Shown here one piece after another: positions 12,480-26,400 of a stretch of DNA of 64,000 nt. The notes beneath the pieces were generated by a model, which saw nothing but the letters and a program-made list of their open reading frames with translations, had not been told where the DNA came from and made no database searches. Source of the stretch: Serinus canaria (taxonomy: Eukaryota; Chordata; Aves; Passeriformes; Fringillidae); assembly GCF_022539315.1 (NCBI RefSeq), contig NC_066322.1, positions 16,006,765-16,070,764 on the forward strand. Reading direction: 5' to 3'. The translations under genes and the position numbers were made by a program. Position 1 is the first letter of the stretch. Every line of letters begins with the position of its first letter.

Positions 12480-12600
12480 AATGATAATTTCTTACATTTA
12501 TATAGCACCTTTAATTCCCTAGAACCCCAAGCACTTCATTAACTCTATGCAAAAAGCTTCACCATGGAAATATAGCCACTATATGCATCATTCCTTGAAA
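12480..12600 (+). repeat. Possible ancient SINE-like repeat
   Basis: The block TTACATTTATATAGCACC (about 12492-12510), CCCTAGAACCCCAAGCACTT and AACTCTATGCAAA resembles the widespread old amniote repeat pattern TTATATAGC(A/G)CCTTTCATC, then CTCAAAGC(A/G)CTTTACAAA. Family cannot be named with certainty from sight. Confidence 0.35.
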
Positions 12601-12609
12601 ATTTCATAT

Positions 12610-15600
12610 TCAGTTGACATATATTCTGGTTATCCTGTGTACCGCAAACAAAACAACAACAGACAAAATATTAAACTATATAATTTTGAGTTATAGAACA
12701 ATTTAAGGCTGTATGGTTTACAAAATGCTGTTCTGTAATGCATACATCACATTTAGCCCATTAATTTTCCTTCTCCATTAACTATTTCAATCTCATCTTT
12801 ATACCATAGCCCTTGGTAGAAAATTTTGTCTTCCATAATATTTTAAAAATTGAAATGATTCTTGATGGCTGAATTTCAGACAAAAATGGTCTCTATAGGA
12901 AAATGTATCATCTTTTATGAAATACTCTACTATAGTCAGAAAAAGTAGCGTTTTTGAGTACCTGAGATATAGTGATGGGATTTTTTTGAGGTGATATGGT
13001 TGTACTAATAAAATCCTTATCTTTATGCATAAAGTTTGTCTTGTCTTTGCCTTTAGACCCTTGTAACTACAAAAACAAACACACAGAAACATGATATGAA
13101 AGATATCTGTATTTCATTGCTCAACTTGCCACAGAGTTTTTTTACACTCTACAGAAATGTTTCGGGTTTCTTGGCCTTTCTTACAATGACATAATGCTGA
13201 TTTCACTAATATCCATGAATTTAGGAACTCAATGTACTGGTTGTTTCAACAAACAGTAATCAACATTATTTCAACTGAAATATTAGAAGAACTAATAAAA
13301 ATTATTTGGAGCAGTTTGATTTATTTCAATATTGTAAAAACAAAAAGGGGGAAGATGACTTTTCCTAATCTTTTTTTTTTCTGCTTGAGTTGTTGATTCA
13401 TGTTTTTTGCTGGCTTGTTTTTTTCACAGGCCCTTCTGAGATACAGTTGTCATGTTAATTAAAGAGGATTGTCTCATCTATTTTTCAGACAGAACAAAAA
13501 AAGTATTTCATTTATAAATTTAGTCTCTGCCATAAATCAAGATATTCTAGTCATCTTTGTCAATATGAATTAAACTTTTAAAATTACCAGTAAAATAATA
13601 AGAGATCAGTAAGAACATATAGATAAAATGAAAACCACTAACCATGAAACCTATGTCTCTCTTAAGAGTGATCCCAAGACAAGGTTAGTCCTGAAATAAA
13701 GTATTTTGCAACAGAAGGGTGTCTAGACAGCGTGCCTAGGTGGATTGCCTTTAGAACTGCCCTACTGTTGTGTGTGTTTGAAATCTCAAAGATTGCTCAG
13801 ATTACATAATAAAGACAACTGCCACTGTTTTCTCACTGCTCAGCTTCTGTCCATAGGCAATGGTACAAAAATTTCCGTGCCTGTTGGTCAGACCTGCTCC
13901 CCTTGGCCAGGCCTGTGCTTGCAATTACAAACCAGCTTTTGTCAGGACAGCAGCTCGTTCCCAGCTTCCCACAGTCGTCTCCTGTTCTCAGTCTCACCAC
14001 TATGGAGTGTTCCTGTCATCCACCACCCATCAGAGGGGAGCAGCTGCTGGGGCAGCGCTGCCTGCCTGGCACACCAGGCTCCATTCTTAGCTGTTCCACA
14101 GGTACCACCACAGTAAACATTATCAATTACAAATCCTGGATTAATTATCAATAATCATTAATTGACCTTAGCTCTTATGCTCATTTTATTTCATCAGGTG
14201 TTACTCTAATTCATCCTCCAAGACAATAACCAAGCTTAGATCTGTGTTCCTTTCAGGAGGATCTGCCATCTCTCTTCTCACAGCTGAGTTACTGAGCTCA
14301 AGTCTCACAGAATTCAAAGATCACAAGAAAGCAGATTAGAGTGGGAAAATACCACCATACATTATAACACTGACCTTCTTAAAAACATTGCATTGCCTTG
14401 GAGAGTTGCCATTTGCATCATACATAGGAAGCATTAATGTATGAAAATATGCTACGAGTAACAAAACCATAACAGGTTGCTTCCTGAATCTGTTGATTAA
14501 TTATAATTTAGTATGAGAGGAAGAAAGCAGTGGCAATAAACTGGCCTTCAATGGCTGATGGAAAAGGACCTAGATCTAATAGGTATAAATTATCATAGCT
14601 CTGCTTAACTTATGATTCAGTTCACATTATAGTGCCAAATTGATACACAGGGATCAGACAGACATAGTAATTTCAAGATCCTTGTTTCAAGTGTCCTGGT
14701 AGCCTCAACATCCCCCTGCAGAGGTCACAGCATGAATGAATCCAGCTCCTACCACTACGGGCCACACGCTGGACCTTTGTAACGACTATGCTGTGCTGGC
14801 AGACTTCTAGTGATGAGAGGGAAACTGCACTAGGCCTGACAGTGTCACATTCTGTCTCCTTCAAGGTGTGTCATCCCACTTCCCACATCCACATCTGTGA
14901 CTAGCATCAGGGTCACACCCGTGGCTGCAGCGTGTATTAGAGACCAGAGCAATGTCAATGTGGAGAATTAGAGACAAGAATCCTTTCAGGAACACTCCAT
15001 CTCCAAAGTTGTGATTTTTCTATGTCCAATGAGGGACACAGGTGGCACAACATGGGGAAGTCACCTCCCTCAGACAAAGACCATTTCAACACCCTCCCCA
15101 AAAGGAAAATACTTTGCTAGCCAACCCCCACCACTTCCGTACTTCAAAGTCATCTGGCCAGATGGAAGCCAGGACGAAGATCCAAGTGAAGACATCTACA
15201 CCAAAACCTTTTGCCTTAAGAAGGAAGCAAGTTCCATATGTTTTAGCAGCACTTGAAAAATGAACAGTATCTCTCAGTCAAAATCATTGCCAGGCAGGAT
15301 TTCAAACTGCCTTCCTTTCCCTGCAGTTTCCTACTCCTCTGCTTGGTAGGCAATTGCTACATCAGCAATTCTGATTTCTCTCACCATTCCATGGACATAC
15401 ACACCTTCCTGTCCTTATGCTTGACACAATTACAAAAAGCTTTATTATTGTTTGCTTGTAAAGTGCGAGAGGTTTGTGTATGGGAAGACATAGCAATCAC
15501 TTTTAAAGAAGTAAAGAAAGCAAGAAAAACCATTTTACTACTATTAGTGTGGAAGTACTGTGGATCTTATTTTGTGTTTAGGTGAGATCACAGCAGCAGA

Positions 15601-18600
15601 AATTCTGTTTGATATGCCATACCCTCTGTTTGTTTCTTAATTGTAAGGAGTTTGGTTTTGATCAAGACAATTAATTATGAATATACCTGAGATTTCTAAC
15701 ATCAGGGATAAAGCTAAAAAAAAAAACCACTACAAAAGCTTTTTTAGACTATCTTGTAGTGTATAGATAAGTATATATCTTCAGGGCATAAAGCCAGACA
15801 TCTTTGTAATTGATTCCTGAAAAGAAGGGGGAGGGGGAAACTACATAAAATTGTGATAGTTCTACACAGTCTTAGAGTTAATATGGAATTCTGAAAAATT
15901 ATTTATTCAATTTTGTGGTTGCACAAAATCAGTATATGGCATGGTTTGTTAACAAAAAAGACCAAGTTACAACCTAGGGTTATTATAATGACAGCATTGT
16001 TACCCAGTAACTTATTCCTTTCCAACTTCCCTGCCAATCCCTTTTTATGCCAAAGGAAGAGGAGTATCTCTTAGCTCCTCACTTTGACCCACATCCATTA
16101 CCACTCATCTGCTAAAACATATCTTCAGTGCAATGATCAAAAGCTATATTAAAACTTCTGCTTCTCTTGTCCATCCAGTATTTCCATATCACATCCCACT
16201 AAACTCTCAGATGAATTATTTCGAACAGCAGTTCATGTGTCATTATCTCATTCAGGAAATACTGTCAGGTTTGGGATTTGCAGGCAGATCTTGTATTATA
16301 CCACTCCTGGTTTTAGTGTGAAGCTCATATGAACATGAATTGTCTCATTATAAGCTCATTGAAATAACTGTTCATTGAAAGACTTTAATGAACTTTCAAC
16401 CAGGCTCTGGTTGAAAATTCTAGCACTAATTTTCCTACTAACAAAAATACACATATTTCAAATAACTGCAAAATAGTTATTTCAGTATTCTGGAATGCAT
16501 GCTTAGTAGTTTCTCAGACAAAAGAATGAGTGAGCAAACTCAGAAGAACAGTCATGTTCAGTTTTAAAATTTGTCCCAGTTTCACAGGCCTCGGCTCTGG
16601 GTTCCAACAAAGTGTGTGGAAAGGGACTCAGATAAAGCTTTGAAAGTGTATTTTTAGTTAGATTGGGCAGAGAATTCATAGAGTAAAAATGGGGTATCTG
16701 TAAAAGCAGAAATAGTCAGCAGAGTAGTGTAATTTTGGGAATTTCAGCCAAAGAAGCTATATCTGAACACTCAAGAAGCACTCAAATCTGTCTATTAGTG
16801 TGTCAAACATGTCCCTCTAATTCCATCCCAAGCATATTAGAATTTCTTCCTAAGACATCATGTGTGAATTGTCATTCAAATATACCTCTAGCTTTTATAT
16901 TGTACTCTAAAACAGCATAGAAGTTTTTACTTAATCTGCACAAAAGAGAATCCTGATTTTGAATTTTAACAGGAGCCAGATAATGGTGGTTTAATATTTC
17001 ATGTAAATGTCTTAATCAGCAAGTCATTTAACCCAGTCCATGTAAGAGAGTACTTTTTAAAGGATCCCACTTACAAATAAGCAATAACCATGTGTTGTCA
17101 CATTTTATCAATTATGCTTTCCAAAAGAGGAGAGTGTCATCTCATTTGTGATAGTTTTAGGAAGCAGAACTCTCCACAGTGACTGTTAAAATTGCACATG
17201 CTGGGGAAAACACTGCTTATTAGGATTAATTTAAGACTATGGGTACTCACTAAGCCTGAATTGTATATGATCACTTCCACCGTTAATGCATTACAGATTA
17301 TCTCATCCTTTAAAAAGAAGTAATTCTATATTGAGAATTCCTTTTTTTCCCTGACAGTATTTAAATCTCAGGCCCAAAGGAGGAGAGCAGTGGCTCGAGG
17401 CATGCAGCCCTCCTGTGCTGCAGCAGGACAGTGCAGAGGGCAGTTCAGGCCAGCAAGGGCTACAAGTTACAGTGACAGCCCATCTTTTCAGGAGTTTCAA
17501 GTAGTAGGTTGTGGAAAATTAATGATGCCTGACTGTCAAAGCTTGTGTTGATCAAACAGCTCTGCAGCCTGCTGAGAGCAGAGAGGCTGAAAACGCCCTC
17601 TGAGAACACATCCTGCTTTTGCTGCACAGGACCCAGATACAGGAGATCATAGTGCTTCAGAGCAGTTCAGGGAGCTGATCCCTGGTGTTAACAAGAGGCC
17701 AAGGCTGGAAACAAGGATGAGCATTCAGGACACAGAGCCACCATTTCTAACCCCAGGTGTCTGTGAACTCTGGCCCCTTTGCACCTCTTGTGCCAGAAAG
17801 GGTCCCTGTGAAGTACAGCCTGGGGCAGCAGCAAGCAGGGGAGCTCCTGAATGCAGAGATGTTGGGAACCAAGGTAGGATAACCATGACACGTGCACAGG
17901 GGCTGGCTCATAGGTACCCCTATCCCATAGCAGGATACCATGTAGGCCTTTCCAGTACTCATGTGACATCAGAACACACATACCACATACAACCCACAAC
18001 ATACACACCCATACCTTGACGTTAAAAACCTCATCCATGACCAGCCTTCTGATCCTGCTGCAGCAGTGTCCTCCCTGGGATGGTGAGCACCTCTCTGGTC
18101 CTTCAGTCCATTCTGAGACGACCCACTCAGGCCTCCACTTCAGAAACTAAATCTGTAGTGCTCCCTCTTTTTTCTTTGCAAACAATTTAGAAAAGTGGAG
18201 GGGGGTTAGGGGCGGGTCACTCTTCCTTCTGGGAAGGAAGATAGCTGATCCTCCTCTGGATTAAGAGATGCAGAAAAGGCTTTGCTTGTAGCTGTGGCCT
18301 CCCAAACGTGGAAGGAGACTGTGAGAAAGCCAAAGTGTTTGCAGATGGCAGCGCAGGGCCAGGTGGAGGGGTAATGAAGAACACATCACTGTTAAGCAGA
18401 GGGCCACGTGTCCAGCTGGTGCTGAACAGGTGTGGGCAGGCGTGGCACACACACAGGGGCAGAGCTGCAGTGTAAAGACTAAGCCACAGGGCTCTGTTGG
18501 GCAGGTATGGGGGTGCCTCAGGGAAAGTCACTTAGTGGAGATGATCCAGATTCTATGCATGTGGGGGGCAAACTGAGAAGGTTTCTGAGCAATCTTCCTG

Positions 18601-20237
18601 TAGCATCCCAGCTGGAGCATTCCCAGGGAGTCCCAGAGGGCACATCATGCTCAGGCAACACAGCCTTACTGGTAACACAGGAGCACTTTTGCTGGACAGA
18701 AGGACAAAACTATTTGGCCTGCCTACATTTAGCAGTTCTTTTGTTCTAAGATGGATGAGGATATTTTACTTGCAGGGAGGGGAGGCTGACTGAACAAGTC
18801 CCATTTCCCAGCAGGAGCAAGAAAATTAAATGGCTTGGGGAGTGCCCCACTGGAATTGTCACGTGAGTGATTACCTGTGCACCCAAAAGGAAAAATAACC
18901 TAATATAAAATGTAGTATGTATCAACCTCAGCTTAAAATGCCTCCTAGCTATGGGAATCTCAAAAAACCCCCACAAACTCAAAGCTTGAGTTTCATTTAA
19001 TTTAGAAATTAAATTTTTAAATTTTTTTTCTTTACACTGGGCTGAGTTTGAAAAGAGACTAGAAAAAGGAACTACCACAAAAGAACTTGCAGAAGACCCC
19101 AAAATTTCTCCTTATTTTATATTTTACTTCAATGGAACTTTAAGTGTAAGAAGACTGGCCTGGTCCAGATTTGATCATTCTTTTCCAAAGCCTGGAAGAC
19201 TTGCAGGAGTGCCTGTGCTTTACATTCTGGGGAATGTTATTTTGATTTTTATTTTACTAGTATTTAAAAGAACTCACTAGAAATTCCTGCAGCTGTTTGG
19301 CCACATAATAACAGCCAGCCTCTAATTCCTCATGCATGGCACTCAGCATGGTGTAATCAGAAAAAAAGGCCCCAAACCCGTTCCTGCATTTTAATATGTG
19401 TGTGTGTCACTTCACAGGAGATCAGAATCCTGTCCAAATTCTGCAAAGTCTAACAGAACAACAGTTGCCAAATGACAAAACCTATCAGAAGATACAGAGT
19501 AAAAAGGCACATCTTTCTTTCTGATCCTCACAGCACCAGTACTGGCTAGAGAAACATCAAGGTTTCCAAAATAAAGCCAGTTAACCACCGTAACTGCTAT
19601 TAAATATAAACAAAGACATAAAAGTAGGGTCCTTGGAAGCCAGTATATGTATGTTTGAAACAGTGGGCATGTATACAATTACTGCTTTGTTAACATTATG
19701 TACTCCTGGAGCTGTGCAGCTCCACTGCCTGTGCTGGGAACACAGGCACAGACCTCTGGGACCTGCAGCAGGAATCCCAAGAGCAAAATATTTGTGCAGC
19801 CACACTGTGGAGTGGTGGGAGAACTGGGACTGCAGAGAGGTGCAGCTTCTTCCCTTTTACTGTCAGGCAGGACACACTGCACAAGGAAGCAGCAAGAGAA
19901 CCTTCACTGTCCTTCTCCCCAGTAACTCCCCTCATCTTAGTACAGGCCAGCAAGCCAAATTTGTGACAGCAGCTAGTTGTTTTAAAGGCTTTGCCATTGT
20001 GGAAGTAAGAAAGTATGTGCTGGCAGCCTAAACCATGTAAAATTACTTGGAAGATAACATAACAGTGAGAGCCTTATGGGTATTAATTAGTATGTTAAAA
20101 ATACAGCCATTTTTCTTGCATTGACACAAAACCTGTATCCATTTAATTTAATCAGTAAAGAAATGGATGCAGTACCATCAACATGTAGACAAAATGCAGG
20201 GGGTAAATGACATTGTATGGATCTATCCAATACTTAA
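12610..20237. other. Intergenic, no gene seen
   Basis: AT-rich sequence with more GC-rich patches at about 13850-14110 and 17370-18500. Open frames in those patches occur on several frames at once, which is what stop-poor composition gives. A small perfect 10-bp stem with a 3-nt loop is at 16394-16416. No exon, RNA gene or complete repeat was recognised. Confidence 0.5.
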
Positions 20238-20492
20238 AATTTCAGCAGCCTTGTTTTCTGCAGGTACAATGCTGGAATTTTTCATCTGAGCACAACCTAT
20301 AATGATCCAGATTCTGGACATAAGGAACAAGACTCTGATCCACTGGAGTACAAGCTGGTCTTCTGGGGAACTGCTAGAAGATTCCAAACAGAACTGTTTG
20401 TGCAGAGTTGGACTGAACTGCTGTCCGAGACACGGCCATTAATTGGAGTATTCCTGGTGCTTCAGTATTATAAAAGAAATGCACTAAAATGA
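20238..20492 (+). other. Open frame behind a splice-acceptor-like site, status unknown
   Basis: An 84-codon frame without an ATG runs from just after a TAA to a TGA at 20490-20492. A pyrimidine-rich TTGTTTTCTGCAG acceptor-like signal ends at 20263. The translation after it (starting YNAGIFHLSTTYNDPDSG) has balanced composition but no recognised family, and no partner exon was found. It may be chance. Confidence 0.15.
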
Positions 20493-23400
20493 TTAATTGA
20501 TGTCATTAAACTGCTGTGGTGTTGAACACGTATTGCACTCAAACATACTGAATGTTGACAATTTATTATTTCAGCTTTCATGACAACACCTCTGTGGTAA
20601 CATTTCTGCAAAATCTGTAAGATATAGGAAGGGGAAGTCTGCACACTATAAAGTGCCACAGAACTGAAGACTTGTCAAAACAAAATGAGCTATAAAAACA
20701 ATAATATTCAAGCAACATCACTCTCATTAAACACCTAATGATGCCACAGGCATATTAGTTGGGGAAATGCTCATGAGGCTCATGAAGAATTAGGAGAAAA
20801 AAAAATAAATAAAACCTTCTCCTAAAACCGGTTGCCAAGCCGTTTGAACATTCTGCCGCAGGCAGTTTCTTGAAAAAGATGGAGATGTGAATGGAGACAG
20901 GCAGTGACTATTAGATGCTGATGATGGTGAGGGCAAGCAGAAGTGATGCTAGAGATTAAGGGCTGCATTTTGCTTTCAGTTGTCTCGCCTGTCCCAACAT
21001 TTCATAGCATTTAAATGAATCTGTTACATAAGGCATTTCTCCTGTCTACGCCGCTCAGCAGCCATATTCTCCTTTCTGGTATGGATTGTCTTGGGAAACT
21101 TGCCAAGCTGTGACAGAGCAGTGCATAAAAGGAAATCATGCTCATAAGCTGGGGGTGGGGAGAGCTGCAGGTGAACAGATCCAGTGCAGAAATATATATA
21201 CACTCTCCTGTCTCAGAAACTGAGGGCTTAAATGAAAGGGGACCCACAGTGCTGCTTTTAAAAAGTGCACTCCTAAAGACCCCAAACATCCCATTTATTT
21301 GCTCCAGGGAGGGTGTGAGCATAGTGGAGCAGAACTGCTCAGGACTGCACTGGCTGCTGCTTTGGCAGATTGGAAGAACAAATAAGTACTTTCTCTTAAG
21401 ACTCCAAAAAAGCCACATCCACTTTTGGACCACATTCATGATACACAACACCTCCTCTACACTAAGGAAGGCACTAGATCTTTTAATTAAAGACAGAGGG
21501 AAACACAAGTGGACACTGCCTCTTGTAGGAGTAAGTTATTACCTGCCTGCCAGGACCTGCCTGCAAGGTTTGGCATTTCCTATAGAATCCAGGGAATGCA
21601 CTCGTTGTTAATATTTATTATTTATTCATAGTCAAGCTCTCAGGTAGCTGCTGGCTTTTCATCTCTATACCTCAAAATGCTTTATAAAGGAGATCACTAC
21701 CAACAAAAGAACACAGACATCTACATTTGGGCTTTGGCATTGAAAGAGTGTCACAGTTCACCTGTAAAGTTGATTTGCCAGCTCAGCTTTACTCTGGCCA
21801 CCTGCCCTGGAAACAATTAAATTATTGGGGACGAGTGGAAGGATTCATAGCTGAAGTTCAGTAACACAAACATTTACAGGAGATAAGGCAGCCCTACACA
21901 GTGTTGTGCCTGGCTGGAAGATGAGGAGGTCAAGGAGACTCTCAGCTTGAAGTCTGCAACACTGCAGCAATCTCCAGGCATCTCCAGACCAGATTCATTA
22001 CTACAAGGTACTGCTGTGGATTATTACACTGAACACTTTTAACTGCTCCATCCCTGACAAAGATTTACAGCCCTTTCACCATCTTCACTTGTTATACTAA
22101 AAGACAGGTAAAGAAATGTGTTTGAGCTGATAAATTTTTTGGCAGTTTTGCACTGCACACAGACTAGGGTTTTTTATCTTAATGACCTGCAGCTGAAACA
22201 GATGTTTTGCTTTAGTGTTTTAAAGTACTTCACAAAACTTAACACTAATTTATTCTTTCACAGTGTGGGGGGAGGGGGGGGGCAAGCTTGATATGGTTAC
22301 TCACATAACAGAACAATGTGAAAAATGGAAACAGATGTGTCTCATTTAAGCATGAATAAGAAGGAAGTGAAAGATTAAGAGAAATACCATGGCTTGGTTA
22401 AGTCAAGACAATTTCTTATGGATCTCCAGTGAGTCCTGAAAGATCTTCCTAACAACTTGGTCCCTCATTCAGCAAGCACATGGAAGTGCTTAACTCCAGC
22501 TGTGGAGGTTGTCTCACATGATTAATTTATAATACTTTTAAAAGCTTTATAGTCAAATGAATGCTTTACAGTAAGGAGTTGAGGAATCAATGCCATTGTC
22601 CCTGAAGACAGTAAGGCACTTACTGTTTTCACAAACTGCAGACATCAGAATTTGAGTATCAGAATAGAAATAAAGTCAAACTCAAAATACATTGTTCATG
22701 AAACATGAGTGCTTTGATTTTCTGCAGCACCGACAGAGAATTGCAAGATCCATAAACAGCAGCCAGGGATCTGCTGAGAGCTCCAGCCTTCCCCCAAGGG
22801 GTGCAGCTCCTGGCAGCAGGCATCTGATCTGCTTTGGCAACTGCCTCTCACCAGAGACTGTCCCTGCAGAAAGAAAGGTCCAATTCCAGCTGCAGGGACT
22901 TTACCTTAAAAAGTCTTTTGTACACTTCAGTGACATGTGTTTTACTGAGGAAAATGCAATCCTTTAACAATCTGCCACTGAGAAAAATTACTTGCAGGGA
23001 TGCACTGAACCTGGGCAAAGGGTGTATATAACAGTGCCCCTCTGTTTGTGACTCTGGTGGGATTTGGGTGCAGACAAAGAACCCATCTTTCATTGTTGGT
23101 CCTAATTTTGTCTTAAGCCTGCCTTGGACAGTGAAGGATCAGACAAGTTTGGTCCCTCCCTCCCTCTTTCCAGAGTAAAACCCAGGCCAAGAAATGTGTC
23201 TTTGTCCCAGAGGCACTGCCATGGCTCCCAGTGGCCTCCAGGGTGCCCTAGGGCTTTCACCACTGTCAAAGGCAGGACAGCCCCACCTGTGCTCACAGCC
23301 AGGGGTGAGGTGCAAAGATTTATTCCACCACAGGAGATCCTCCTGCTATTTCCATTTCATCAGATGCCTGCTCAGACATTTTTCACTCTTTGCTAACCCA

Positions 23401-26400
23401 GAGCAAATGATCCTCTCTCCAGCCTAACTGAATTATTTTTGGTCCATCTGCAACTGCATGTCCTTCCCCAACTGGAAGAAGTGTAGCTACTCCTGATGTT
23501 CCCAACAGGGTAGAAAAGCAAAATAAATGTTCAGATTCCCCATGAATTACAGCACTGTTAAAAAAACTAAATCCTTTTGCTTCTAGACTGTACCAATTTA
23601 TTAGGAACCATTGGGCAGAAACATGGAGCAGTATAAAATTCCTTTTACAAAGGAATTCTTAGAAGGAAAAATTGAAAATAAGGCTTCAAATATTCTTGTT
23701 TGACTTTTAAGGACAACATTTCAGTTATAGGAAACTGTCACTTTCCACTCAGAATTTTTAATATGAAAATAATGTTTCTTAATTTGTCACTGATTTCAGC
23801 ACAGTTGCCGAGAGAGATTTGGCCCTGTGTGCAGTCCAGACTGTGCATGCAGAATTAATACTCTCGTTAACATTACTGTATGCAAATGCTCCCAGGATGC
23901 AAAGAGACATTTGTATTTCAGATTAATATTTCATGGGAGTTTTGTGTGTACATGATAAATGAATAAATGGAGGGACACAAGGGGACATGAAGAACATGTG
24001 CATCATGTGTGAGAACTGCATTAATTCTTAAATGTTTGCAATGGCCACAAGATGGTTAAGGAACAAAAAAGATTTATTATTGCAATTACATAGGCAGAGA
24101 GAATAAGGGAAGAAAGATGAGAGATCAAGGGAGTTGTTTCAAGTTACAGTTTCTCCAGCTGCAGAGCTGGCTTCAGAGGTCCTCCAGACCCTTCTGCCCC
24201 AACCCTTTCCACCCTGTGTGCCTTCCCCTGTCTACAGATCACCATGCCTTTAGTTCTGCCAGTTCAACCATCTGCACAATCAAGCTTTAAACCAGCTCTT
24301 AATTGCAACATGGAATCACACTCTTCATTTACTTGGTCTCTCCTTCTTTTCCATATAGCAGGCCAGTAGCATATAAAATCTCAGCACTAATACAGTGCAG
24401 TAGATATGAAAAAATAGGCATGTCAGAGAGACTGAGAAGAGATCTCAAAATTTGTGGGTTAAAAAGGAGAGTTATCTGGGAAAACTGTCACTGATTTCCT
24501 GCTGTTTCAGCTTCTGGGTCGGCCCTTCTCTATCATTCCAGTTGTCCTTATTCCACTGAAGCTTTATTGCTACTCTAGAATGACATGAAGCTCCCTCACA
24601 CTTTAACTATAAAAAATGTAATATTGTATTTGTCCAAAAACCTACATGAGTAAAAGAAGATCCCTGAGGGGATATTATTAACTGCCTGCTACTTATCATT
24701 GATGGTTATTCTCTGTGACAACTCTCCTATTTAATCTTTATGCTCTCGACAATAACCCTTCTCTCTTTTTGATCAAGTGTTTAATTTTCTTGAAAGATTT
24801 TCTCCGACTTTAGTTATTATTGAAGGGGATTTTAATTTTACCCCAACTCTTTAATGGCTAAATCTTGCATATCCACTATTTCAAATAGGGGTATTTCAGT
24901 TACTCTAAGTAAATAGTTCAAGGATTTGGTCTTGATAGGTAGCTGGAAAATTTCAAATCAAAACAAAATTGAAATTGCAGTTTCTTTTCCACTTTAGAAA
25001 AGCGGGTTTTGTCTCCCTGAATGACCTGTCAGTGTATTGGAATAAGAAATGGATACTGCTAGACTGCTACAGAGCTTACTCCCTAGTCAGCACATTTTCA
25101 TCAGCAAGAGTGGCAGCCCTGTATGGGAAATCAGTTAGCTGGTTATTTCATCTGCAGCTGATCAAAGATAAACAAGATTAAAAAGACAAACAAAGGAAAA
25201 CAGTGATGTAGAATGTATTCTTACTTCCCTAGACTCCACAGACAATATCATTGCTAAATTTCCTCTAATTGTTTATAGTAGAACTTTATAGCAAAAAATA
25301 TGAGAAAAATAAAGGAAAAAAACCCAACAAACCAAAACAGGTTCAGAAGAAAGCAAAGCCAGAAACCCTTGAAACTTTCTTGCTGCCCCTTCTAATAAGT
25401 ATTCTCAATCCTTCCCCATTGTCACTGCATTCCACAGCACAGTTTAAGTCCGGACCACGTGGAAATATTGCACCACAGGACTGAGAAATCTTTTTGGGAG
25501 GCTTGTTTTGTTTTGTTATCCTGGGTACTCCTGTTTCCAATGACCTTGTTGTCTGTCATAGTTACAGCTTACAACAGTCTCCTGTTCCTGGAGCAAATAA
25601 ATTCTTAGAGGGCCCACGATTTTGTCTGTATTCCCAATATTGGCTCATTATCTTCTCATGTCTGATCTGGATGTCTGGGAAGGGAAGCACAGAGCCTCAG
25701 TCTGCTCCCTCCCGTGCAGCCACTCTCCTTCCCTGGTTCCCATGTTCAAAATGGGAACTTGGTACATCATTCTTAGAGCCTGAAGCAAGACAGCAATTCA
25801 CTTATCTTCCTTTCCCCTTTCCCACAATAACCCATCCTCACTGCTAACCTCCCTCCCAGCACAGACTTGGTCACAGGCTGCAACCAAAGAGGTGCCAGGA
25901 GCTGCATAGGACACAGCTGCTCCATGATCACGAGTTCAGGTGAGGAAAGACTTGAGTGGAAGTAAGCAGGGCCAAATGCTAGTTAGCAGACACTATGACA
26001 TATAGATCTAAACCTATACATCTGAGCCTCATGTATCCCAGTCTGTAAAAACAGTGTTGAAATAATTCCCTATTTCTCAAGGAAATTAATAGGGTTAATA
26101 AATGAATGCTCACATAACACTGTACTGTAAGAAAAATATTTTTCTTAAATCAACATGTTTTCAAATATTTCAACTGATAAAATTAATTTTACAAAACAGG
26201 TACAACTCAGACTATAAATGGTGGCTAATAATCTCAAAACAATCCCCTTAAGATTCTTCTAATATTGCAATATCTTTCAGACTGAGTATTCAATTCTCCT
26301 GTTGTATTTCTGTTGAGGCAGTTGGACTCAGCAGCCCCATTTGCTTTTTCAGAATTAGATGCCAGAGTACACAACAGTATGGGTGGAAAGAACACAGCAA

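Noticed and set aside
16394..16416. 10-bp perfect stem with 3-nt loop
   Set aside because: A stem this short is expected by chance several times in 64 kb; no sign of an RNA gene.
22261..22282. G-rich run as possible G-quadruplex
   Set aside because: Simple sequence with no promoter or other context; homopolymer runs are common here.
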